DNA from: Orbilia blumenaviensis
Lineage: Eukaryota > Ascomycota > Orbiliomycetes > Orbiliales > Orbiliaceae
Assembly (NCBI GenBank): GCA_036872755.1
Contig: JAVHNS010000004.1
Location: 558,001 to 622,000 of the forward strand
Length of the DNA: 64,000 bases
Reading direction: 5' to 3'
The translations under genes and the position numbers were made by a program. This document shows positions 49,701-61,008 of the stretch, piece by piece (position 1 is the first letter of the stretch; each line of letters starts with the position of its first letter). The notes beneath the pieces are model-generated. The model had not been told where the DNA came from. It made no database searches and worked only from the letters and a program-made list of their open reading frames with translations.

Positions 49701-51586
49701 CTTTGAGCCTCAGATTCATATAAGTCTGACTAAATTTTATTTATGATCAAGTAGTTATTCGAATGATTAGTATCCGGAACAACCCCGCTTTCCAGTTCGT
49801 AAGGCAACCTGTTGATTCAAGAAGCTGGACCGGCTAACGGGGATTAGTCGAAGGAACCCCTGGTGTATTTTAACAACTATAACTGGAGCTTGCGCTTTAT
49901 GCATGACAGGGCGACGTTTGCCTCGTACCTAGACCTCGACTATACATAAATGCGTTAACATTAACAAGTGAAAATCGAAATTTACAGGACGATACCTAAA
50001 CCCTCTTGTTTCCACTGTGGTCACGCGGTAGCTTGAGGTAGGCCAAAATACATACTGACTCATGATCAGTGCAGTGTCCCAACATCCCTTTTACCTTATA
50101 CCATGAAGTATATTTTTCTCGAACAAACCCCTTCCCAGAACAGGTAATGAAATGCGGGCGAATTTTTCTCGGCCATGCCTAGCGCAACCACGATATACAT
50201 GGTAACAACCTGGCCAAGGTTGCTAGTTGTAGCCATCTCGATTTGCCTGTGCTATGAAATCGAAGTGTGTTATTTTGCCATTTTTCAGCCATGAATTGTG
50301 TTGGCAATGAAAATCTTTCGTTGGTAGTCGGCGCGCTAACACTAGTGCGCCGTGCGCACTGACTCGACTCAAGCTGTCAATGCAATGCATATGTATCCAA
50401 GGTGTCGCGACATTGACTTTTAAGCTATCTTACGATATATAGAAAAACTTAACGGAGTCCAACGCTATTTTGCTTGATGAACTTGACGGCAGATATGGTT
50501 GAAATACTCCACCCAGAACCCCAGGGCCCACTGCTCTGGTCCGCTGTCGAATTTCGGCTCTTTGATCGGCATCGTCAAATTAACTTTTCTCAGGCCACAT
50601 GGACGAGGTCTAGCAAGGTTCAGCAACCATAGACGAAAGTCGCTACTCAGAAATACGAGCCTCCGTGATTCCGAGCCGAGGTCAAGTTCGTGCGAGGCCT
50701 ACGATCTTAAGAGCTTCAATATCAGAGCTTGCAAAAGTTGCAGCCTGAACTAGAATGCATTAGAATGTGGGTGTGGAGGTTGTCTGTCTCGGTTCGTCCA
50801 ACAAATCACAAGCTTAAGCTTGGCCCCACGCGACTGTTTGCAACCCCTCGACGGCGAATTTTCCACCATTGGCAGGCAAAGTTTTGTGGGGATGTGTGGG
50901 GAATTAAATATTCTGCCAGCATGATCCATAAAATCCATATGTTGACGATGAGGTCAGCGACGGCTCAATGCATGCATACGCATGGCGAACAAGCAATGGG
51001 CTTCTTTCTGGGTTTCTTGGCCTCTGATTTCGAATATTTCTAGCGGCAAATGTGCGAGATACTAAGCAAAAGTTGCGAATCCCCTTCCCGAGCTAGTTAG
51101 TTAGCGTGTTGCCTCCTCTCAACTTCCCACGATAGCCGATGGCAAGGAATATCAGACCCATTTTTTAGGGTCCAAAAAAGAGAAAACTGAGATGAAAATC
51201 CGGGGCAATGTGCAAAAGGGCGCGATTTCGGACCTTGAAGAAATCTAGCGGAGGAAAAATATTTGTCTATATAAGATGCAGAATCCGCATCCGTCTCATA
51301 ATTTACTCGTCGCTTTGAAGTTCTGTTTGATATCGCTTTGCCCTGGTATTGGGATCGACGTTGTGCGACCAGTTAAGGTTTATTTCGGAAAGAGACCTGC
51401 CTGAATTTCACGCAACTTGACTTTCTAAACGGAAGTCTTGCCAGGGTCCCCTTTCCTTTAAATCTTTAGTCAATAACCCCGTCAAGTTTATTTTTCTGGC
51501 GGAGTACTTAGCCATGTCAGGTTCGTCACCAAATTGACCTCTCACATTTCAACCTTTCATATCTTATTCGCTAACCAACCGTCATT
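46791..51586. other. Gene-free region, 4.8 kb
   Basis: No gene is recognised. A 99-codon minus-strand frame (47056-47355) and a 120-codon plus-strand frame (48996-49358) have no motif or supporting splice structure. The last 500 bases should include the MFS permease promoter. Confidence 0.5.
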
Positions 51587-53467
51587 ATGGCATTAGAAAA
51601 ATCATCGAAGGACTTGCCTAGGGGAGGCATCGAGGCGGCAGGCGACTTAGTCGAGGAATATCCAGGATATGTCGATCCAAAGACTTATGGAGTTAATGAG
51701 AGGCGGCTGATGGCTAAAATCGATTTTCGAGTCGTGCCTGTCCTCTGCATTTTATACCTCCTAGCGTTTTTGGATCGCGTCAATATCTCCAATGCTGCCC
51801 TATACGGGCTGAAAGAAGATCTAGGACTGTTGGAAGGCACAAAATATAACACAGTCCTAGTTATTTTCTTCGTTCCGTATATTCTATTTGAAATCCCCAG
51901 TAACATCATCCTCAAGAAATTCAAGCCGCACATGTGGGTAAGTATCGAACACTATCGTATTGATTATATTGCAAATAATCGCACTTGAGTACTTTAATCA
52001 AGCTGTGGTACCGCGGTTGGCGATCAAAGGCTAATGCCATTCTGCTATTGGTGATAATTAGCTCTCCGCTTGCATGTTGATGTTTGGCCTCATGACTATA
52101 ATGTAAGTTCAAAACGGTTTGGTTCCCGTTTTCTGGCTCTGGATTAGCTAATAACAATCTATAGAATGGGATTTACACAAAACTACGGCGGTATTTTGGC
52201 AGTTCGATTCTTTCTCGGAGTATGTCACACGCGCTCACGTTGGTTGATAATATTCGACATTCATACTGACCTTATATTGATAGTTATTCGAAGCTGGCAT
52301 GTTCCCGGGCTGTTTTTACCTTCTCGCCTGTTGGTACAAGCGATCTGAAGCTCAGAAAAGATATTCTTTCTTTTTCTCTTCTACTACGCTAGCTGGTGCC
52401 TTTGGCGGGCTTCTTGCTGCAGCTATCGGTAAAATGGATGGCGTTCGAGGATATAGGGCCTGGAGATGGGTTTTTATCCTTGAGGGTCTCCTCACTGCAG
52501 TAGTCGGTCTTATTTTCTACTTCTGTATTCCAGACTTCCCCGAAGAAGCCAAATGGATCACTGAAGATGAGCGTGCTTTCATCAAAGCCAAGCTTGAGGC
52601 CGATACTGGAGAATCGCACCGCCACGGAAAGTTGACAACAAAAACCGTTTTCAAGATTCTGTCCGACTGGAAAATCCTCATCGGAGGCCTAATGTACCTT
52701 GGCCTTATTGTTCCAGCCTACGGTTACGCCTACTTCTCGCCTCAGATCGTTCGCAACCTCGGATACTCGCCAATCCAGACTCAACTGCGCTCTGTCCCGC
52801 CATGGGCCTGCGCCTTTGGCCTTGCTATGCTCACAGCCACATTCTCTGATTTCCTTCGTCATCGATTCTTATTTACGATCATTCCAATTTGCATATCGCT
52901 CGCTGGCTTTCTCATTTTGTTTAAGGTTCATGGACCCGTAAATATTATGACACAGTACTCTGCTTTGTTTTTATGCGCGATGGGTACCTACAGCGCCATG
53001 CCAATTATCAGTAGGTTCCAAAGTCCCAAAGTCCTAAATGAACTATAATTAGGGCGGTGTTTGCTAATAAGTATTTAGTCTGCTGGTATGCCTGCAATCT
53101 TGGCTCTCATGCAAGGAGAGCTGTTGGAACCGGATGGCAAGTCGGCTTTGGAAATGTAAGTTCATCATCGAATCATATTCGTAATTCAAGTCTCCAGAAA
53201 ATCCCTTCTAACGTTATCCAGATCGGTGGCATTGTCGCTACGTTTTCCTTCCTTGCCAAGGAGGCCCCTGCCTATCCAACAGGCTACAAACTTTGCGTGT
53301 CCTTCATCTGCCTATCGGCTCTATCCTGCGCTGTCTACTACACCGGAATTACCTTGGAGAACAAAAAGCGTGACCAAGGCAAACACGAACTCGCGCACCT
53401 TAGCAAAGAAGAACTATCCGCAATGGAACTCGGAGACGACCACCCAGTTTTCAGATACATGACCTAA
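51587..53467 (+). CDS. MFS permease, Dal5-like anion:cation symporter family (allantoate permease group)
   Basis: Six exons, 51587-51937, 52062-52102, 52165-52219, 52284-53010, 53079-53155 and 53222-53467, all join in phase and yield 498 residues, the usual size. Two exons are only 41 and 55 nt. The order of conserved blocks matches the fungal Dal5/TNA1 group: RRLMAKIDFRVVPVL, LAFLDRVNISNAAL, YILFEIPSNIILK, TQNYGGILAVRFFLG with GLFEAGMFPGCFYLLACWYK, FSSTTLAGAFGGLLAAAIGK, GYRAWRWVFILEGLLT, PDFPEEAKW and NLGSHARRAVGTGWQVG. About twelve membrane helices are seen. Members import organic anions such as allantoate, ureidosuccinate, nicotinate or other carboxylates with protons; the substrate here cannot be told. 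One GATA-type site lies upstream near 51130. Confidence 0.93.
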
Positions 53468-54861
53468 TGCAAAACGATGACATACATATTCATTCATACA
53501 AAAGAGATATCCAGGAGCGACGGCAATACCTAGGACTTGGAGCCTTTCACATAGAGCATTTTCAAGGCGTACATTCGTTTTTTTAATCATTTTTTTCCCT
53601 AGTACGATATATAGGTTTATTTTAATCGTTCATGAACCGTACCACAAGGAAGTATCTCTTTGTACATACACTTATAATGACAGTCATTACTGGTTACGTT
53701 ATGCAACTAGCCACTTCTCTAACGTTATAATTATAGAAACTCGGCCAGGGATGGACCTTTAACACCCCGGGCCACCTGTTTATTGTCCGGAAGAAGACAA
53801 AGGTATCACAATGACACTAGTATACTACTAATAGTAGTTTAGGCACGATATATCATCAAGGCGTGTCTCTAAAAGATCCTTGATTTTTAAGCCTCCTAAT
53901 CGATTGGGGAGCCGGAATTTGATCATGTTAACATACGTAGTACGTGTAGCGGGGCGGGGTAACAGGTCATTTGCAATTGGCGAGGTATCAGGTTGCAAAC
54001 TCAACGTGGATTACCAAAACGGCAGTCGTTCGGTTATGGAAACAGTGCGGGAACGCCAGATCGGATTGCTCTGATGATGTAGTGAGGCTGTGGGAACGTC
54101 CCGCGCCAGTAGGCGACCAGCGAGTGGACCGTCAAGACTTCGAAGCCCACGCTAACCTGGCCGCGCCAACTTGGCTTGAGGCCTGAGAACATTGAACGCA
54201 GGGGTTGCACAGCATCGGAACGTGGACGAATGGAAAATATAAGATGACCCTGCTTACGCACTTACCCGAAGCCTCAACCCTTTTGTTTTTTGTTTTCTCT
54301 TTCCCAGCATTCCCATCAGTTCGTCATTTTATTCTCATACGAGGCCATATCTTTCCCAGGCCCGACGACATTCTCGCCCCGTCAATCCTTCACAAAGCCT
54401 TGAATTCTGTATTTTGCAATTGTGTTGCAGCCCTCCGCTAACAAAATTACCACACGAACAACGCATAAACTTCCCAAACCAGCTTAGACTTACGAAATTA
54501 TCTGGCATTCTCCGAGGGCATCCGGCTGTGCAGCTACATTTTCGACCCAGGTTAGGGCCGCGTATCCCACGCCTCGTTACCAGACCAGACAACCCCGCCA
54601 GTTTTTTTAATCTTGTGACCCGGTTTGGGAGATTAATAATAGGAAAGCTGGGCTACAAGTACCAAGATTTAAGGCATTGGGGTTTTTTTTAAGGTGGGGT
54701 CTGAGGGAAATTCCTTCCCGAGGGTCGCGCTAAAGTGGCACCGTCGGGATTTGCTGGTTCTCGAGATTGGATTAACATACCCCAGACCGCTCTGGAACTT
54801 GGCCAGTTAAATAAGCGGGGCGGGTTGATCTGGTTCCGAGGATTTCGAGATCAAATATAAA
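53468..54861. other. Intergenic region, 1.4 kb, no gene recognised
   Basis: AT-rich 3' UTR of the permease gene, then mixed DNA with only short frames below 95 codons. The last part should hold the promoter of the low-complexity protein at 54862. Confidence 0.55.
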
Positions 54862-55818
54862 ATGGGACTGCTGGACCATATTTCTTCTACCCGTCGGAAA
54901 GAAAGAAAAGCAGCAAAAGAAATACAAAAGATTAAAGAGCAAGCGGCCCTGTCTTCTGAATCTTCGGAGGCCCCCCAGTTCAGCGAGCAAGTCAAGGAAG
55001 AATCTAATACTCGACCTCAACCACGGAAGCACTCCCCCCTACCTACAGGAAATATACAGAAATTAGTTTCGACATCATACAATGCAGGTTCTTCTATCGT
55101 CGTTCCAAAGCCGACCGACCCCGGCAAAGGTTCCATCCCGGTCAAAGAAAAGCGCAGAGCCCCGCCGAAAGGTTTCACACGGTCAGAAAATATACCATCT
55201 GACGGGAACACTTCTAGTAGCGATTCTTCTTCGACTCCAGGCAAGAAGCGATCGGCAGAATCGAAAGCCGCGAGGAAAAGGCAAAGGGAAATGATTAATT
55301 TCCAAAAGAACACACCCAACAATCTCTTAAACAACCCATCGACATTGGTAACCACGATGCCTTGGATGTATACCGACACTAGCAACTGCAATAAGAACAG
55401 GAGAGACAGTGTTAATTCAAGTGGCTCTGAGAAGACGACCAAGCCCGGGCATAGTGGTGATGGCGATACAAATAATACTGGTGCCGGGGTAGTGATTAAG
55501 GAAGCAGAGAGCCTGAACCCAGGGTATGATGGGATTTATAAAGGGCCAGATAGCCCTACCCTTCCGAAAATACCTGATTCTACAAGCTACCATACGCCCG
55601 GTAGATCTGATTCATTTGGCGACAAGAAGAACGCATCCAATAATAGTTATTCGCATAGCAGTACCAGTGGGGATGGAGGTAGTGGGGATGGGGGATATGG
55701 AGGTTATTCAGGTGGAGATAGCGGTTACTCGGGCGATAGCGGGTACTCCGGAGACAGTGGATACTCTGGAGACAGTGGATACTCGGGGGGTGATGGAGGC
55801 TCTTCTTCATGGGATTAG
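54862..55818 (+). CDS. Hypothetical low-complexity Ser/Gly/Asn-rich protein
   Basis: One exon of 318 codons from an ATG in AAAATGG context. The N-terminus has a Lys/Arg/Glu-rich helix (RRKERKAAKEIQKIKEQAAL), then a Ser/Pro/Lys-rich linker, a basic patch (SKAARKRQREM) that could be a nuclear signal, an Asn/Thr/Gly-rich part, and a C-terminal domain of Gly, Ser, Tyr and Asp including four perfect DSGYSG repeats. No globular family is recognisable. The Tyr/Gly/Ser tail resembles prion-like domains that favour condensates; that is inference from composition only. A long uninterrupted frame in low-GC DNA and a sharp end support a real gene. Confidence 0.7.
   Translation: MGLLDHISSTRRKERKAAKEIQKIKEQAALSSESSEAPQFSEQVKEESNTRPQPRKHSPLPTGNIQKLVSTSYNAGSSIVVPKPTDPGKGSIPVKEKRRAPPKGFTRSENIPSDGNTSSSDSSSTPGKKRSAESKAARKRQREMINFQKNTPNNLLNNPSTLVTTMPWMYTDTSNCNKNRRDSVNSSGSEKTTKPGHSGDGDTNNTGAGVVIKEAESLNPGYDGIYKGPDSPTLPKIPDSTSYHTPGRSDSFGDKKNASNNSYSHSSTSGDGGSGDGGYGGYSGGDSGYSGDSGYSGDSGYSGDSGYSGGDGGSSSWD
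55717..55788 (+). repeat. Four tandem 18-bp coding repeats (DSGYSG)
   Basis: Four copies of an 18-bp unit encode DSGYSG near the C-terminus of the low-complexity protein. Most substitutions between copies fall at third codon positions, consistent with selection on the peptide. Confidence 0.92.
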
Positions 55819-56110
55819 CGCTCACGAAGGAACGGTTATACCGACCAGCTGGTCTTCGTGGGTATACGGTTGACATTACTGCGCATGGTACCTTGAACGA
55901 TTTGATGTTTCGAAATTTTCCGGGTGCGCGCTTAGTACTATTAGGCATATAGAATCTCCTTTGGGGTCCGGTGCGCTTCCTATCATCAATATTTATGAGT
56001 CACAATAATGAATATATGTACAAAGGGGCGATAGTATAAACAGCTACAAGTATGTATTTATATACAGAGAAATATACTTAGAAATATTATACAGATGGGT
56101 ATTCATTGGT
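55819..56110. other. Convergent 3' spacer
   Basis: Tail-to-tail spacer between the low-complexity gene (+) and the RRM-like gene (-), AT-rich, with nothing else seen. Confidence 0.6.
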
Positions 56111-57646
56111 CTACCATAGCACTTCTGCCCTGAGGATACCCCATTTTCCACGAACATTGACCCATTTGCCGTCCCATTCCCTCACTAGCCTTTCTGCTTC
56201 GCTCGAAAATCCATCCCGGAACCTCACCACCCATCTCCCTCCTTGAGGGGGCTCAGGTGTGTTAGGCCCAACAGTTGGTATTCTCTCGAGACCACGCCCG
56301 TTTGTATCCCCTCCCGGAACTAGCCATCTTCCAAACCCGTACTTTTCGATCAATGAGTGCCTCAACCAGATATGTAGTATCGACCTGTGGGAATTCGCAC
56401 ACAATGAAATTAACACTGTCCGACCGGGTGCACCTCCGGCTTGGTAGAGCAAATTTGGAATTACTCCGTCAAGCGGCATTTTCAACGGATTGACAAGTGA
56501 CAACTTTGGAACCCAGTATTTGCTAACAGAGGCAGCACTGCCCTGCAAGACCTCAGAATCAAGATCAATATCAGGGGCTTTCGACTCGAGGAATGTTTGT
56601 GCTGCTGCAGGAGGTGGCAACGTGATAGTATGAGGCCTCCCGTTCTTTTTCTCGGACTTCAGAAGCTCTGCAAAATGGGCAAGGTGATGTTTGGCTGCTT
56701 CATCGGAGTCGAAGTAGAGATAATAGCGGTTCTTACGTTGTAGCCGGATATTGGTTCTCGCGGGCACAATAGTGAAGTTCCAATCAACTCTCCGGGCGTG
56801 ATAGTTGTAGAATATCCTTTCAATATCACTCTTGATCATCGTGGAGCCGCAGTTATCAAGCCGAAGTATGTGATAGGCCCTAGATCCTGTTTTCTTTACC
56901 CACGCCGGCGAGATGTTGGCGATATTGATATAGGGTTCATCAGAAATCTCGTCTTCGATGTCCGCAACTGGAGCCCGAATCTTTCTTCGCACTGTTGTCA
57001 AATGCTCTTCTGACAGAGACTTTGATACACCCGCCCTTGGAGCGGGAATTGATTGTAGCAGAGCATCGATTGTGACCTTTGAATCTTTAGGTTTCTTTTG
57101 CTCAGGGGGAGGCGCACTTAAGAACTGTATTCTAGGATCGGAAATCGAGTCTAGTAGGTTGTCGATTGCAGCTGCGGCCGAAGGGTTTCTTTTGAGACCT
57201 TTACGTCCCAAACCTGAACCTTTCTGTTTCTGATTTTTACTCTCGGTCGATGCAGTTGAAGAGTTGATAGGGACAACAGGGCCAAGGGTCTGTCCTAAGT
57301 CATTTTCGCTAGCTTTGGGCCGGTCCACACCCTCCAGGACCCTACTGCTCTCTTGGCCCCCTGGAAATATATTGTGGGAATGGCTCTCATGCTTAGGACC
57401 ATTTTGAAGATTCGAAGGCTCGTTGGATGTCCCTATCTGCCCTAGAGACTGGTCTCTACCAGTAGCCGTTCCGTTGCCCAGCGGGCCGTTGGTTGCGCCT
57501 ATTTCCCCAACATTCCGGGGTGAGATAGGGTTTGCAAGACCAGAAAAGGCCACACGGGGCCGACCGTTTCTCGATATCCTTTGAAGGCTGCTTCTCAATG
57601 TCTGGCCATAACTGGTGAGTTTCGTCCAGGCGGAACGGTAGGACAT
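56111..57646 (-). CDS. Hypothetical protein with RRM-like segments, divergent from MGM101
   Basis: One intronless frame of 511 residues. The N-terminus (MSYRSAWTKLTSYGQTL, then RRISR-like basic residues) is basic and hydroxylated and could direct mitochondrial import. Residues 60-230 are polar linker with two similar pieces, AIDNLLDSISDPR and TIDALLQSIPAPR. A segment near residues 257-335 looks RRM-like: RAYHILRLDNCG as a first strand and NRYYLYFDSDEAAKHHL as the second signature. The C-terminus repeats the pattern weakly (RWVVRFRDGF, then RLVREWDGKWV). It shares a head-to-head promoter of about 450 bp with MGM101, which would allow joint expression. I do not recognise the family; RNA binding in mitochondria is a hypothesis from these features. 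Confidence 0.72.
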   Translation of the reverse strand: MSYRSAWTKLTSYGQTLRSSLQRISRNGRPRVAFSGLANPISPRNVGEIGATNGPLGNGTATGRDQSLGQIGTSNEPSNLQNGPKHESHSHNIFPGGQESSRVLEGVDRPKASENDLGQTLGPVVPINSSTASTESKNQKQKGSGLGRKGLKRNPSAAAAIDNLLDSISDPRIQFLSAPPPEQKKPKDSKVTIDALLQSIPAPRAGVSKSLSEEHLTTVRRKIRAPVADIEDEISDEPYINIANISPAWVKKTGSRAYHILRLDNCGSTMIKSDIERIFYNYHARRVDWNFTIVPARTNIRLQRKNRYYLYFDSDEAAKHHLAHFAELLKSEKKNGRPHTITLPPPAAAQTFLESKAPDIDLDSEVLQGSAASVSKYWVPKLSLVNPLKMPLDGVIPNLLYQAGGAPGRTVLISLCANSHRSILHIWLRHSLIEKYGFGRWLVPGGDTNGRGLERIPTVGPNTPEPPQGGRWVVRFRDGFSSEAERLVREWDGKWVNVRGKWGILRAEVLW

Positions 57647-58094
57647 TAAGGTCTATTCTATCGGTTCGGGGATAACGTAAGGGATACTGGACGTGGTTCC
57701 TTCATGGGTCTTCGATTATAAGATACCACGTATCATTGGTGTTGGGCGTCTTAGGGAAGCTCAGCGAGGGCGTTCTATATTGAAGTTGGCGTTGTCGGAC
57801 TCAATGAATCGAGGTTAGTGTCGAATTCGCGGTGCAGATTTTGGTGTTGGGAACTTTGTGTTGTGGTTGATGTTTGCCTTCTTATCTGATCCATCTTATC
57901 TAATCCCAACGAACTAATCCTAATGATTGCTAAAGCTAGTCCCTATGAGCACTTGCCTTTGTTCAAGCTTCACGACAGCGTTCTGGTGGACGTAACGAGT
58001 GCGAGCCATCCTACTATCTGATCCACCGTGGGGATCACGTTCACTCTCTTTCTCTTTTCCGATCGTACGATTTTACCAGATAGGTACTTCCATC
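57647..58094. promoter_or_regulatory. Divergent promoter between the RRM-like gene and MGM101
   Basis: A 448-bp spacer separates two outward-facing start codons. A CTTTCTCTTTTCC pyrimidine run at about 58045 probably marks the MGM101 transcription start. I do not see a clear TATA box shared by both sides. Confidence 0.5.
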
Positions 58095-59012
58095 ATGGCA
58101 GCATTACGTATCGTTAGCACCAACTTGCGACGGCTCGCAGCGTCACCGTCTATCAAACCGTCTACTTCAAGCTCGTTATCGTCACGTTATACAGCCTCTG
58201 TCGCCGCCTCTCGTTATATTACCACGTCTCCTCCAAAACGCCAAACCCCAACCGCGTCATCGGCATCAGCAGATGAAAAATCTCCTTCTCCGATACGCCT
58301 GACACAGATCAAAGATGGTCCTATTGCGCCACCAGACCTTGATGCTGGGGATGAACTTGCCACAGATTGGTCACGTTCCTTCTCTGGATTGTCACAGACT
58401 CCATTTGCAAAGGAAGTTGCAGACGTGCTATTGGAACCCCTCGAACCTACCGATGTTGAGATCAAGCCAGGTGAGTTTCCATGGATTGCTCTTCCTCGTT
58501 CTTCTCTTTCATTCCATTGAGATCTAACAATTGCAAAAAATATTATAAATTAAAAAATTTAATATCCTACAGATGGCATAATTTATCTCCCTGAAATCAA
58601 ATACCGCCGAATACTCAACCGTGCTTTTGGCCCTGGAGGGTGGGGACTGGCTCCTCGTGGTGAAACACAGATCTCCGAGAAACCAAATGGGGGTGGAATG
58701 GTAACACGGGAGTACGCCTTGGTATGTCACGGGCGGCTTGTTTCAGTTGCTCGTGGTGAGCAAGACTACTTTGATGAGTTTGGCATTCCAACGGCGATGG
58801 AAGCCTGCAAGTCCAATGCTATGATGAGATGCTGTAAGGACTTGGGTGTTGCGAGCGAGCTTTGGGACCCAAGGTTCATCAGGAAATGGAAGAAAGAGAA
58901 CGCCAACGAAATGTTTGGTGAACATGTTATTACCAAGAAAAAGAAGAAATTATGGGTCAGAAAAGGCGATTCGCTGGAGTACCCATACCAGGTTTCGAAA
59001 TTTGGTTCATGA
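58095..59012 (+). CDS. MGM101: Mitochondrial genome maintenance protein MGM101
   Basis: Exons 58095-58470 and 58573-59012 join in phase (donor GTGAGT, acceptor CTACAG) to give 271 residues, the usual size. Mgm101 is a Rad52-like single-strand annealing protein of the mitochondrial nucleoid, needed for recombination and upkeep of mitochondrial DNA. The N-terminus ([19 protein letters not shown]) is a typical import signal, followed by a Ser/Thr-rich linker. The conserved core begins at intron 1: [83 protein letters not shown], then a basic tail with KKKKK and LEYPYQ. No key block is missing. I chose the ATG at 58095, the only one giving an import peptide without a long extension. Confidence 0.96.
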
Positions 59013-60635
59013 AGGACAAATTTCCTAAATTCACCTGCAACCATGGCGTCACGCAGAAACGCATTGTTGGAGGGCCGGCTTCCTCCCAATGGAGGTTTTG
59101 GGAGCTCGGGCCATGCGGGATCTTCCGCGGTTACCGGTTCTCTTTTTGTACATATTTAAGATTTCTTCACGAGGCTGTAAGATACGATATCACTTGGGAT
59201 GAGCAAAAGCTATTGCAGGATAGATAATGGATGTACATACATATTCTACACACGATGTGTGAGAGAGAATAAAGGTTGCCAACTCTTCTTATATGCACCG
59301 TCTTGAGGGAAACATCTCGGCTCGGTTCAATCCCGATGCACCCGTCAATCACCATTGGTTGAGATAGGCGATTGGAATGTGATTTTTTGACAGACATCCC
59401 ACACGGAAGCCAAACCTTGCATCTCCACTTGCCTCGGGAGGGCGGCGCCGCTGAAACCGCATCCATCTTTGCACCTGCTTCTATCACACTGGAGGCCGTC
59501 GATTGCAAGTGGTCTCTTTGTTGCGTCAATATTTAAATTTGGTGTGTTAGTAAAAACTTACAAAAAAACCAGGAACTACGTACACATCTGATGGGGCTGG
59601 ACTTGGCTTGAATGGCTTCGTCTACTTGCATCAGCTTGATTAATAGGATAAAATAAACTGTCCAGATACGGAAGAGTTTCGATCCAAAAGAACTGGAGGC
59701 GGGTGGGACGAGATGGTGTCAAGCTTTGGAACAACGCTGTCTTCCTGCAGGTAAAGCTCGAGCGCTCGCAGATATTGAGACAAGGGTATGCAATGCCGGC
59801 ACGGGGCGATATTAACATGAGAAATAGTAAATCGGCGCTGGCCAACCACTCGGAGTCGAGGATGACCACCCCGCGCCCTTTTTTTTTTTTTTTTTTTTTT
59901 ACTAAGTACGTATACTTAGATTTAATCAAGAAGAATATGATAAAGAATATGAGGCGACTGTACTCTGATGGTTTGTCAAAATGCATTCATTCAATTCATT
60001 TGCATTGAGAAGAACATTCCAAGCATAACATGTGCGTACGCATGGACGAGGGCATATAACTAGTCTACATTATTCCGACACACCTTGCAAGCGTATTTAA
60101 AGATAGGAAACATTGAAACCTCAGCTTCAAGCTTAAACAAGATTGATTCCGTAGTCAGAATAAAGAGTTCCTTCGCTAGCAACCTAATTTCAGGTTTTTG
60201 AGTTCGCCAGGACGCGCCAAATATAGTATACCGAGTAGAGCGAAGGCTACTTTTTTTTTCTGCTGCCCGCGAACCGTTTCAAGCCTTCTGAAACCCGCGG
60301 GAAGCATGACACGTGCTGTTTGGTTTTGATTCTTAGGCCGACACCGTAAAGCCGAATCCACCAATATGCAATACTACTATCTTATTGATTCGATCGAAGA
60401 GGGAAAAAAAAAAAAAGAACAATTGGAGGAAGAAGAAGCAACATCGGGAATAATTCTGCAGCAGTCATACTCGCTAACGCCAGCCATGGCGACAAGCATT
60501 GTGGATCGAAAAATCCCTCCAGAAGCTGCTCGGAAAGGACGACAAACCTAGCTGCTTCTTTTTCCAGCTACGGCTATGTAACTCGAGCCTCGCCAGAGCT
60601 TGCCCAAATATGGGAAGCTAGTGACGAATAGTGAG
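59013..60635. other. Intergenic region, 1.6 kb, no firm gene
   Basis: Only unsupported frames occur. The region contains a 22-base T tract and an A-rich stretch near 60404. A 120-codon minus-strand frame at 59167-59529 shows no motif. Confidence 0.5.
59879..59900. repeat. Poly(T) tract, 22 T
   Basis: An uninterrupted run of 22 T, preceded by a GC-rich CCCCGCGCCC. Simple homopolymer in non-coding DNA. Confidence 0.9.
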
Positions 60636-61008
60636 ATGGATCCAAAACCTGGGCGAGCGTTTGTGATAGGAGCGCAGGTACGCAGCAACTAACTAGCTTC
60701 CGTATAACCTCGAGCTAGTCCACCGTTGACTTTTGCCAATTACAGGGTTCGCAAGATATAGCCTGGGGCTTCGAAACCCAAAAGTCCAAAAGCCCATCCA
60801 TCGGGCTTACAGCTGAACCTGTTGGCTTTCGAATCCAGCCAGGTCTGTCTGCAAGTTACACAAAAAAAGTAACGCTAGGCCGAACAATGCAGGTATCCCC
60901 CCAATTTCTTCCCGGCGAACCAGCGAATTAGCCCTCAGAACTGATCATTTTATACAGCTTCAAACGGACGATAAGCGTGCTGACTCCCCTTGGCCCCTTG
61001 AGGCCTAG
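60636..61008 (+). CDS. Probable small three-exon hypothetical protein (79 residues)
   Basis: Three short exons, 60636-60677, 60746-60892 and 60958-61008, each end on a codon boundary and join to an 80-codon frame. Intron 1 (68 nt) has GTACGC, a CAACTAAC branch-like site and TACAG. Intron 2 (65 nt) has GTATCC, CTGATC and ATACAG. The product starts MDPKPGRAFVIGAQ, continues GSQDIAWGFETQKSKSP and ends DSPWPLEA; it is polar, with no signal peptide or membrane segment. I recognise no family. Intron lengths match the rest of the window and composition looks protein-like, so I think it real, though both donors depart from GTAAGT. Without intron 2 the frame would stop at 60931. Confidence 0.5.

Noticed and set aside
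21843..53467. Idea of a nitrogen-metabolism gene cluster (GCV2, bZIP, ammonium permease, Dal5-like permease)
   Set aside because: The genes are 4-11 kb or more apart, with unrelated genes and long empty stretches between them and no shared promoters; chance linkage is more likely.
59300..59350. TTCAATC loop with a four-pair stem, resembling a tRNA T-arm
   Set aside because: No matching acceptor stem, D-arm or anticodon arm upstream, so not a tRNA.
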